Shown one piece after another: positions 11,301 to 23,300 of a stretch of 64,000 nt of DNA; the stretch's first letter is position 1; the number at the start of each line of letters is the position of its first letter. Made by a program: the position numbers and the translations under genes. Under the pieces are notes generated by a model. That model made no database searches and was not told where the DNA came from. It saw only the letters and a list, made by a program, of their open reading frames with translations. This DNA is from Patiria pectinifera. Lineage: Eukaryota; Echinodermata; Asteroidea; Valvatida; Asterinidae. The stretch lies in contig CM057144.1 of NCBI GenBank assembly GCA_029964075.1, forward strand, positions 4,983,281-5,047,280. The letters run 5' to 3'.

Positions 11301-14300
11301 AATTGATGACAGACGAGCCTTCGCCAGTCTGGTCCTTCTCTTCAGCGAGCTGATCCGCTGCGACGTCTTCTCCCACGATTCTTACATGTGCACCTTGATC
11401 TCCCGCGGTGACCTGACGACAAGCCCTCCGCCCCCGGCAAACAGCGAGCCCCCGCCCTCCAGCGAGAGAATGGAGGTGGATCCTGAGAAGAGAACACCGT
11501 CTGAAATCAAGGAAGAGGTAGCAGAAAGAATGAGACATTGTAACTCTTTTTATTACCCATTGGCAAAATCAGTCGACAAAACGTTTACTCTTTCGTTCCA
11601 AACTTGGCTCTGCCTAGTTCCAAATTAACTTTTCTTTCATGCAGAAATCACAAGAGCGTGGTAAATTTACCGGCCGGTCGCTGTTCACTTGGTATGATCC
11701 CGGTACTATGGGCCTTCTCACCCCGTACAGGGCCACCCATTCTTGTTCAGTAGTTGTGGGGACATACACTCGTCTGTACGAGGTATTGGTGGGATTGAAA
11801 ACGCTGTAGGGACAGTAGAAAGTCCCCATAACTCGGTCCTAATTTGCCTAACAATAAAAAACTTCCCCATAAGGCCCCCCCAAAAAAGTCTCCGGTTTCT
11901 GGTATGGAGCTTGCCCAAAAAGTGGTGTGGAGACGCGGCTTTTTTTTTGCTTCAAATGTTGGCTGATGACTGCAAATGGTGCCTGACTAAACTTAGTGCA
12001 AATATTATGGGAGACCAGAGAGGCCACATAAAGCTTATTCTCGATCATAACCCCATCTAAAAAACACTTTTAAATTGTGCAGCCGCAGGATTCCAGTCAA
12101 ACCAGTGAGTTTGGCGGTTTTAAGACATCATCTTTCATTGAAAATTTTTTTTTTTCATTTTGCCGACGCGCATGGCTACGGCGACGCGCGCGCATACCAG
12201 AAACCGGAGACTTTTTTTTTGGGCCTAACATGGTGTAGGCCTGCACACTCTTGCTGCAGTATCAAAGTCACTCAAGTAGATAACTTAAATGGCTTGTGGC
12301 CAGCCAGCTTCCAGAGTCGAACAAAGGATTCTCAGCAGATTCACAAGTATTATGTGAACAATAGACACTAAGGCACTTTGTTCACCAGTGGAGGATTAAG
12401 CAGATTAAAGACCTACCTACCCTAAACGGATGTTGGGCCTAAATAAAATATACTTATCCATATATACCAGCTTATAGTGTTATTTCTTTAACCATAAACA
12501 ACTTGTTTTTCAGCCAAAGGACATGGATGACATTGAAATCAAACAAGAGCCCGAGGATAAAGAAGACTACGACGACTCCGATGAAGATGTAAAACCCGGC
12601 GCCCTCCAGAAGAAGGAATCCGTCTCCTTCCAGGAGAAATTCCTGGAGGCCATCCAGTCCAACAAGCTTACCACGGAGACGGACTTCTTCGAGGACGAGA
12701 AAGAAGACAGGAAGAAGGTCTTCCGCGAGGGGGCATCCCCCTCCCCGTATCTGCCCAAGCCCAACCGGCACCTCATGTACGCCACCCACTTCCCCATCCC
12801 CCAGGACGAGATGTCGGCCCACGAGTGCAACCAGCGGCTGGTGCTCCTCTACGGCTTTGGGAAGGCCCGGGACGAGGCGCGGCACGCCACGAGGCGAATC
12901 CAGAAAGAGACGCTTCGTGCCTTGGGCAGCAAGAAGGAGACCCCGGGCAAAGCCAAGCATATCAAATCGGAAGGCCAGCCCGTCAGCTTCGAGCATGTCC
13001 TAGAGCGGTACCGGACGCTGTCCTTCTTTGACCAGCACATGGTGACGGCGGCCTGCGCCTCCCACGTCCTGGAGCAGGTCCAGAGCTGTACTCGGGGCTC
13101 CCTGGACAACCTCCCCTCTGTGGAGCAGATCACCCTGGTCTTTGAGCTGATGGAGAACGCCTTGAATATCCATGCGCTCTTGGACTTCTCCGTCCAGCTT
13201 CTGAACTACATGAGCATCGTTGAGGTAACACTGACGCAGAAATCCTCCCCCCTGGCTGGGAATTACACCCCTAATCTCTGCTTGTCCATCGTGGCAGTGC
13301 TGCGGAGATACCAGGCCTGTTTGCTGGTGTCACAGGAACAAACAGCCACTGTCTTTGAGCTGTAAGTACATTTGACATGTATCCTGCTGAATCCAATAAA
13401 AATCAACAGATCGTATTTAAAATCGTATTTTGCCCTTCACCAACGTATTTTATAAGCTCTGTATACTCAGTGTTGTACAAAGGACAGCGAGGAAAAATCT
13501 ACAAGCTCACTAGGGTGGGAGTTGAGCCCATGACCTCCCTGCTTACTAGTGCAGATGTCTAACCACTTGACCACCGAGCTTGCCAGGGTCGGATGGCCTC
13601 GTTGTTCTGATATAGCAGAGGTTACGGCAACCAAAGCAATTTTTTTCTCGCAAGCCCTTGTACAACACTGAGTGCATGTATAATGCTTTAAACACATGCC
13701 GACAAAGGGTAAAAGCAAATTTTGAATTTACATCTTTCTGATGCAAATTCCATCCTATAAACAGATCAGGTCTTGTTGATCCCGCCAGTAAAACAAAAAG
13801 AAGGACATTTACAATGGTTGAGTGCATTGTAAAATTGTATGGTAAAACAACTTAACTTAGGCCAAAAAAAAAAATGATTCGGTCTCTGGTCAGACCAAAG
13901 TTCCGGAATTGACGCGGCGACGCTGTTTTTATTTTTTTTATTTTTTTACTTTTTTTTTTTTTCAAGCTTGGATTGTACAGACAAGGTGGGGTACTATTTT
14001 GCTTTTTTGGTGTCCTCATGTACATTGGTGTCCTCCATAATTTGCCTTGGTGCTTTCGATCATTTGCCTTGGTGCAATTTCCCATTCCTTGGTGCTCTTT
14101 GGTAAAAAAATTGAGGAGGTGCGGCAATAGAGGGCGCTGTTGGAGCTACCGCGGAACATTTTGGGAAAAAAAAAAAATTGACACGCGCATGATTAAAATC
14201 GACGCGCGCGCTGACCAGAGACCGACTTATTTTTTTTTTGGCCTTATCTTGAGTCATTGGGTCTTCATGACGTAAGAAGAGACTTTTGAGAGTCTGTTTC

Positions 14301-17300
14301 GTGACACAGCAAAGAAACAAGCCCAAAACCTGGATATAATGTTTCTATTAATGAAAGGCAAAACCCTAATCACCCCCAACCCTTCAAAATCCAAGTGCAT
14401 GTTTTGTTGGAATCTGTTGGAGTGAGTACTACACTACTATACTGATTATGATTTACATGGGGTCAGGCATACCACCAATCAGAGTCTACCAGTTTGGGTG
14501 TTGAGTTTACCATATGGTGTTGGATTTTGCAAGAGTGAGGAAGGTTCCTAGTAAAGCACTCAAGGGGGTTAGGGTTAAAGTACAGGGTGAGTCAAAAAAA
14601 GCGGAATCCAAACCCCCAAAAATTTATATCTCATATTTAATAAAATATGTAGCACCAAAAATAATAATGACTGGAAAGCCAATTTCAAAGCTACTTTTAG
14701 ATAAAAAAATTACTGAAATTGCTCAATCCGTTCAAAAAATATCACCATTTACACGCAATGACCCTAAAACCTGTCTCGTCCAAAAGAGCAATTTATTGTG
14801 TGTTTTGACTGTTTGGAACAAGAAAGAAAATGACACAGAATACTTGTTTCAACAACTGTCACCAACTGTAGCACACAATATTTTGATTAACAACCCTGGT
14901 TAGGCAAACAATATGATTTATAAAATCTACTTTTTTAAAAGACGGGCCTTCAAAAGGACTTTGTTGCATATTGTTAACGTTTAAACTAAGATTTCATCGC
15001 TGGTGATGTTTGAAGACAAATGTGACGACGATTCTTGAAATCGCATTTTTTGGACGAGACAGGTTTTAGGGTCATTGTGTTTAAATGGTGATATTTTTTG
15101 AACGGATTGACCAATTTCAGTATTTTTTTCATTTTAAAAGTAGCTTATGAAATTGGCTTTCCAGTCATTATTATTGTTGGTGCTGCATATTTTTTTAAAT
15201 ATGAAATATAATTTTGGGGGTTTGGGTTCCGCTTTTTTTGACTCACCCTGTAGAAGAGTTTTACGGGGAAAATTATTTGTAAGCTTGAATAAACTAATTG
15301 TCAGATATGAAATTATTTTCTTGTTGAATTTAATACCTGTATGCTTGACTTTGAAAGTTCTTGAGGCTTTGAGTCTTTTTCCCAGGAATCATTTGACCTT
15401 ACTGCTTGATAAAATAGCTCGACTCATGTTTGACTGTACTGTTGTAATGAACATCTTTTGATTCAGGCTGTGTGGCATAGTCAAGCATGTTACCAACGTG
15501 ACTGTGTGCTCCTCTGCTGAACGCTGCATCCTGGCGTACCTGTATGAACTCTACACTTCATGCAGTCACGTCAAGGTAATTCACTGTCTGTTCATTTTTC
15601 TCACAGTGGGTTTGACACACGCCGGTGGGCTTGAGAGCTGCTTATGTCTGTTGGTGGGTGGGTGGGTTGGTTGGTTGGTGGGTGCACACTTTACTTGGCC
15701 ATATATTGTGTTCATGCAACTCGAGTATTACAGCTTTGCATTCAAAGACTGGTTTTGCAAACACTGATGCGCATGCGTCTAGTTTGCATATATTTTTTTG
15801 CATTTTAGATCACGCCCATTCGTTTTCTTTTTCTGTACTCTCGAGGTAGCGGTACGGCCCTGGACGCACGGATGGTGCCATAAGCCGTCTTGACACGTTA
15901 CCCTGCCACTGTGGGTTGTACCACTTGGTACAAGTAAACAGTTGATGTTTGACAAAATGTGAAAACTCTTTATTACTATGAAAGGGTTTTGTCACTTAAA
16001 ACCCTTGAAGTTCTCCCCTCCTGTGGAAGGATTGAGGACACATCCTAGCAAAAGGCCTAGGGGGTTTAGGGTTTAAAAAAAAAAAAGGTAAAGGGGATGA
16101 ACCTGTACCGTATTTACAGGAACGGAGTGCCAATCTCTCTTTCATAGCGATTGGGCCAGACTCATATGCTGCTGTGGGGGGATCGCCACACCTCCTCCAC
16201 AGCGAGTCTGTTACCTTCCCAGCATTGAACAATGCCGGTACCCATTTAACACCTGGGTTGAGAGGAGTAATTGAGGTGAAGTGCCTTACTCAAGGGCACA
16301 ACATGCATGGCCACGGTGGGGTCCGAACCCACAACCTCTTGATCACGAAGCCTGTGCTCCACCGCTAGACCACACGTGCCGGGTTTATAATGAGTGTGTT
16401 ATACATGTACATGTACAACATTAGGAGTAATTTGCAAATCCAGTTCTCATGTTTCATCGATCTGTGTTCTTCAGGCCAAGTTTTCCGACATGTTCAGCAG
16501 CGTTGCATCCAAGGTGAAGCAGACGTTGTACACCAGTGTGCATCCCTCCGAGTCCAATCCGCTATGGAATCCTAAACTCTTGCAGGACTACATCCAGAAC
16601 CCCAGGTAAAACTTCGGCCAAGTTCGCGCAAGGACTATAGTTGACCAATGGTTAACTAACGTTTTCCCGAACTCTGTCTAGTCGACGGCAGTTGACTACG
16701 CTAGTCGACTATTTGGAACCAGCATACTGGGGTTGGTTGCTTCGCTGGTAACCAATAGCCGCGCGCATTCATAACGCTAGCAGAGAGCTAGGATCCAGAA
16801 GTTTTGCAGTGACATTTTGACCAGCATTTGACTAGAGACGTTCGCGCATTGATATCAGTGCGCAGGCGTAAGGTACGTCACAAATCAACCACTAGTCGAC
16901 TAATGGTCCTTGCCCGAACTTGGCCCTAGTCTTGTTCCAAAACCGGAATAGATTTTATTCACCTAAAACAGCCAGTCCACAGTAGGCACGGAAAATACGC
17001 CATAGTGATGGAGGGCACTTTCAACAAGCTGAATCAACTCTGGTCTTGGGAACTTAGGCAGTGCTAACCGTAGTCTAGGGGCTAGAGGTTGCTATGGTTT
17101 GATACACGATAACCCACCACAGCGATAACCCGCCGCCACGAGAGGGCGCTATCACAACCAACCGATATCACCCACAAACCCGTCGGAACAACGTCTAGGC
17201 CAATTCGTACTGGTTGTGTAATGCGTGCGCACCTGTTTGGCCTAATATATTCAACGCACATTCAAAAAAATTCATAGTGGTTCCGAAGCAAACTCAAATT

Positions 17301-20300
17301 ATTTCCAGTAATGTGAAAGATGCAGCAAGACTTTTTTGCTACTTCACTGGTCCGCTCATTTGTTGTGTGTAGTATGGGTGGGACTGAAAATGAACAATAA
17401 TTGCCTGCAGAAGTAGTGTATGCACACTAGTTTCCCCTATTTTTGTTGGCCAGACGTTGTTCCGACAAGTCTGTGGGTGATATTGGTTGGTCGTCATAAC
17501 GCCCTCTCGCAGCGCCGGGTTATCGCTGTGGCGGGTTATCGTGTATCAAACCATAACAACGTCTAGCCCCTAGACTGAGTTAACCGGGAAATTCTGAGCC
17601 TACCTCACACACGCTTTTCAAATACATCCTGCAACATCGATTGAGTGCACTTCCAATGTTTAATTTTGTCTGTTAGACACTTTCAAATTTAGTTCAAACA
17701 AATTCATACAATGAGAACACATTGTCGTCCCAAAGTATTCTATTTCATCGCCTCTATGCCAAACCTTGTTATTCAGAAATCAAATGTGTCTATGCCACAC
17801 AATTTGATCATAGTTTAGTTTAATTTTGTCATACCTCATTATGATGTCTTCAGTAGAAAGCATATAGGCTGCTAATAAGAATAATTCCTCACATTTTTTT
17901 CCTTTCCTTGTTTCTTCATAAAGTTATTGTTTGTTTCTTTTGATTATATCTTCTTAAAGCTACAGCCCATCATTTGCAGCTATCCAAAAAGTAACTGACG
18001 AAATTATTGTTGAAAAACATACTTGGTTGAAAGATAGTAAGGGGACTATGTGAACTCCCTGTGAAATTATTCTTTCGGGCAAGCTGTCATGTTGACGAAA
18101 TCAACAAGAAAAGGCCTTTCCAACGGTGTGTCTTAAGACACACTGTTGGAAATTTCCGTTAATAGTTTGTAAAATTCTTAATATGCTGTTCTGTGTCCAC
18201 AGGGGTCGTCAGTTTCACCACACCTCATTAGGCAAACAGCTGAATGAGAGCTCCACAGACCGCTACAGCTTTGTGTGCAATGCCCTGCTCAGCATTTGCT
18301 GCCCTACAGATGTGCAAATGTGAGTTCATCATCAATCATTTGACATTTGAAGACCCGTTGTCATATTGATAAAACAATATATTTTTTGCCTATTGTGTTT
18401 TGACCTGACTTGTGACCTGACTTGTGTCCTGACACGTGACCTGACCCGTTACCTGACTTACGACCTGACTTGTGACTTGACTTGAGTCCTGACTTGGGAC
18501 CCGACCTGTGACCTGACTTGTGACCTGACTAACGACCTGACTTGTGACCTGACTTGTGTCCTGACTTTTCACCTGACCCATGACCTGACTTGTGACCAGA
18601 TGTGTGACATGACACGTGACCTGACTTGTGTCCTGACCTGTGACCTGACTTGTGACCTGACTAACGACCTGACTTGTGACCTGACTTGTGTCCTGACTTT
18701 TCACCTGACCCATGACCTGACTTGTGACCAGATGTGTGACATGACACGTGACCTGACTTGTGTCCTGACCTGTGACCTGACTTGTGACCTGACTAACGAC
18801 CTGACTTGTGTCCTGACTTGTGACCTGACCCATGACCTGACTTGTGACCTGACCCATGACCTGACTTGTGACCTGATCCGTGACCTGACCCGTGACCCAA
18901 CTTCTGACTGCACTTGTGACCTGACTTGTGACCTGACTTGTGATTTAACCATTGCCTGAACTGTGACCTGACTTGGGACCAGACAGGTGACCTTGCTTGT
19001 GACCTGACTTGGGACCTGACATGTGACCTGACTTGTGTCCTGACTTGTGTCCTGACTTGTGATCAACTGAATTACAACTCTAGGTAATTGTAGAGACTGT
19101 TGATCTTTTTCCTTTGCGTTGCCTACATAGGTTGAATGACCTATCCATCATGTGTGCTGAGCTGACCTCATGTTGCAGTGCCCTCAGCTCTGAGTGGCTG
19201 GGCGTGCTTAAGGCTCTCTGCTGCTCATCCAATCCAAGCTGTGGATTCAACGACATCCTCTGCCAAGTTGATGTAAGTTTGTCAGAAATATTCTTGGTTT
19301 TTTTTTGGGAGGGGGGTTTCATTTAGATGTGAGCGTGGATTAGGATGGACAGTAGGCTCCGAGTATTGGAAAGTGAAACAAATTTGAGCGATGTAGCCTC
19401 GTCGTCAGGTACATCAAATTTAAGATCTTGTGGATTCATAATGTAATGCTGCACATTGCGAGTATGAGCTGAGTCGTTGGGATTGAAGTGTGTGTGTCTT
19501 TTCGCAAGACACTTTGTCACTCATTAGGCCAAACAAAAAAAATGTTCTTGGTCAGACCGAAGTTCCGGAATTAAGGCAACGACGCGTTTTGTTTTTTGCT
19601 TTTTTTTTTTTTCAAGCTTGAATTGTACAGACAAGGTGGGTACTATTTTGCTTCTTTGTGTCCTCATATACATTTGTGTCCTCCATAATTTGCCTTGGTG
19701 CCCTCCATTATTTGCCTTGACGCAATTTCCCCATTCCTTGGTGCCCCTTGGTTCAAAAATTTGAGGAGGTGCGGCAATAGAGGGCGCTGTTGTAGCTTCC
19801 GTGGTAAATTTGAAGTAAAAAAAAAGGTTGACGCGCATGATTAAAATCGACGCGCGCACTGACCAGAGACCCACTTTTTTTTTTTTGGCCTTACTTCCCA
19901 CCCAGGACTCAAATGGGTACCATGACTTAATCTCACTTATGTTTATCTCTTTTGTCGACAGGTGAATGATCTGTCCATCCATGACTCGGTCGCGGTCTTT
20001 GCCGCCATCTTGATCGCCAGACATTGCTTTGCATTGGAGGACGTGGTAGAACACGTGGCTCTGACGTCTCTGCTGGACTTCACTACGCCGTCACTCAATG
20101 GTATTAACTACGTGCTGATTTTTTATACCACGACCCAATTTCATGACACTACTTACCGAAGGCCAAAAAAAAATAATTGTCAAGTTTTGCAGAAATCTTT
20201 GCACCAACAGCACGAGCATAGTTTCAGGCTAGCAAGAAAAGTTTGGCGTGTGCACATTCTTTTAGTTGTGTCTCTTGAGAATTATTTGCTCATGGGGAAC

Positions 20301-23300
20301 GCACAGAGTTTGTGCTAGCACTGTAAGCAAAAAATGATGATCATAAGCATTCAGTATGTCCTAAAAAATTTGTCCGTCTTACTATTTTTGTAATTCCTTC
20401 AAAACCATGAAGTAAATTTTGATTTTTTTTTTTTGGTTGTGCAGAAACTCCTTTTCCTTGTCCTAAACCCCTATGAATTTTATTTAATTTCAGTCACGCA
20501 TCACTGCACAATGGTCATTTGATCACAACAACATTTTTGGACACCGTGACCAAGTTCCTTGCCTTGATCAATTTCAGTGCTGTGTTACGTAAGCTGTGTA
20601 AAAGCCTGCATGTTGTGGAAAAAAGGCTGATGTGGTTTGGGATTGGAATCATTTGCCCTTGAGCATTCAACTGAGGTCTTGCCATGATGACTGAAAGCCA
20701 GGCAAATGATTCCAATCCCAACCGCAGCCCTTTTCACAACATGCAGGATTTTACACAGCTGACTTAACACAGCACTGAAACTGATTAAGGCAAGGAACTT
20801 GGTCACAGTGTCCAAAACTGTTGTTGTGATCAATTGACCACTGTGCAGTGATGCACAACTGAAATTAAATGAAACTCGTAGGGGTTAAGGCCAAGGCTAA
20901 GGAGTATCTGCACATTTAAACAATTTCAAAATTGACTTCATGGTTTTGTAGTTACGTGTATTACAAAGAATAGTCGGACGGACACTTTATTGGGACATAC
21001 TGTAGACTTAGCATATCCATGAAATTTGAGCCTGGACATTGATTTATCACGAAGCCAGTTTTGTTAGTCAATTTCCTTATTCTTACGCAAGAGATTGTCA
21101 CCAGCACCACAAATTGACCCCTTTCACAACTGGGCCAAATTCACGGCTCAGCTAAGCACAAAAATTTGCTAAGCACAAAAAAAGTCTGGCTTATAATAGC
21201 AGGTTACCAGCCAAAACTCCATGTGATGTATATTGCTCATGATTAGTATTCAGCTAAGTAAGATTTGAGGTTTTGCGTGGTGGAGATATTAAATAATGAA
21301 AGGTTTGTGGAAACACCATGTGCGAATAATTTCTCAACTAAGAGAATGGTTCTGAAAAGAACCAGATGTTTATACCTCTGGTTCTTTTCAGAACCATTCT
21401 CTTAGTTGAGAAATTATTCGCACATGGTGTTTCCGCAAACCTTTCATTATTTAGTATTCAGCTGTTGTTTGCTATAGTATGAAAATCACGTGGAGTTTTG
21501 GCTGGTAACCTACTTTTATAAGCCAGACTTTTTTTGTACGAAGCAAATTTTTGTGCTTAGCAGCCCCGTGAAATTGGGCCCTGGTTGCTGCAAGGAAATG
21601 CAGAAAGCCCCAGTTTGACAGGTCAATGATGTGATATATTTTTGACAAAAAGACAGTCAAACTCAATTTCTTCGTTTAACAAATTTGAAACCCCAGTACT
21701 AACCAAACCCCAACAAAAACCGATCAAAACCAGTCTGTTTTCTTTTGGTTGGTCCTAGCTGGAACTCAAATGGAGTCGGACGCAGAGCCCGGAGCCAGAC
21801 TCATGTGCCGGCTACTCCTGCGCCTGCTGACCACGGGTCCGTTGCCAGGCCAGTCGGACAAGAACGGCTACTACGTCAAGTCGTCATGTGACCAGCACCT
21901 CCTGGCCGCAGCCCATCGGAGCATCAGCGTGGAGGCATTGGTCGGTGTCCTGAAGGCCATCTTGCTATTGGGTAAGAAACTTGATGTTATCATGAAGTTT
22001 TATTTGAAAAATGGGAGTGGTCTTAAGGAGATAAGAACAAATGTCTTAGACTGTTTCCTGCCCCTTTCCCCCTTCCCCCCTTCCCCCTTTCTCCCTTCCC
22101 CCTTCCCCCTTCTTCCTTCCTCTCCTTCCCCTTCTGCTTTCCCCCTTCCCCTCCCCTTCCCCTTCCCCTTCTGCTTTCCCCCTTCCCCCTTCCCCTTCTC
22201 CCCTTCCCCCTTCCCCCTTCTCCTTCCCCTTCCCTCTTCCCCCTTTCCTTCCCCTTCCCCTTCCCCCTCTCCCTCCCCCCTTCCCCTTTCCCCCTTCCCC
22301 TTCCCCCTTCCCCCTCCCCTTACCCCCTTCCCCTTCCCCCTTACCCCCATCCCCTTACCCCCATCCTTACCCCCCTCGCCCTTCCCACTTCCCCCCCTAA
22401 GATATGGGGACTTGTAACTAGCTCCCATTTAAAGACATAGATTGGATCGCCTCTGCATGCGCGCATCACGATTGTTTCTTTTTGAATCGCTGTTCAACTT
22501 TTGTGCATGGACGATAGTGATCGAACTCATGATTATCAAGAAACTCACGCTTGGCTTACCACAAAAAGTACACAAAATCACCAGTGTCTCCATGAAAGCA
22601 ACTTTCAAGCATTTCAACTGCATAGGCTGTTAATATTGACCAGCAATATTTCTCCCTTTATTGATATTTGCCAGAGATACTTTTAAATTCAGCAAAAATT
22701 GAAGCTCATTACCTCCAAACTTGCACATTCGTGGCCAGGCCATTGCAAGAGGCTGGTTGCGCGCAAACATTACCGTTGTGGTTTAGAATTCACGAGGCGA
22801 GGCGGGTTTCAGACCTACGCACGTCATGTATTATTCCAGGCAATGTATTCCAGATTCACCGCTAATAAGCGGACCCCACTTTTGAAGTCGGAAGGATAAT
22901 GGGGTCAGGGAACCAGACTGCAAATTCCTGTGATGTTATTTTATGTGTATAATTTGAGTGGTTTTATTGTTTGTCAAATGCCACATTTTTTGTTGAAAGC
23001 CAGTTTACACGCATGATTTGAAAGTAGCCTTGAGCCTTCATATCCTACTTTGGGCGTTTGTTACTTTTAGGACCCCTCAATTACATAGCTGCCAACTGTT
23101 ACTAATTTTTCGTAATTATTACGAATTGTTTGTTAAATTACGAAAATACGATTTGCCTCTAAAACATTACGAATTTCCCATTTTCTACCTAACGAAAAAA
23201 AAAAAAACTTGTAAAAGTATCGTTTTTGACCGAAAACTTCTGGCGAAATGTCGCGATAATGAATGGACTGGTGACAAGTCTAATAAGAATGCAGTCAAGC

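Noticed and set aside
12472..12996. 174-residue minus-strand open frame
   Set aside because: Shadow of MED12 exon 5; codon bias follows the plus strand and no domain is seen.
14514..14903. 129-residue open frame
   Set aside because: Lies in a non-coding palindromic MITE; its translation is low in information and not repeated intact at 30418-31037.
18390..19066. Repetitive open frames ([14 protein letters not shown] and RSQVRSQ types) on both strands
   Set aside because: Artefacts of a 12-bp minisatellite, whose length keeps every frame open.
21749..22428. 222- and 142-residue open frames rich in Pro/Ser/Phe or Gly/Lys/Glu
   Set aside because: Only the first ~70 codons of the plus frame are MED12 exon 11; the rest is translation of a pyrimidine tract.
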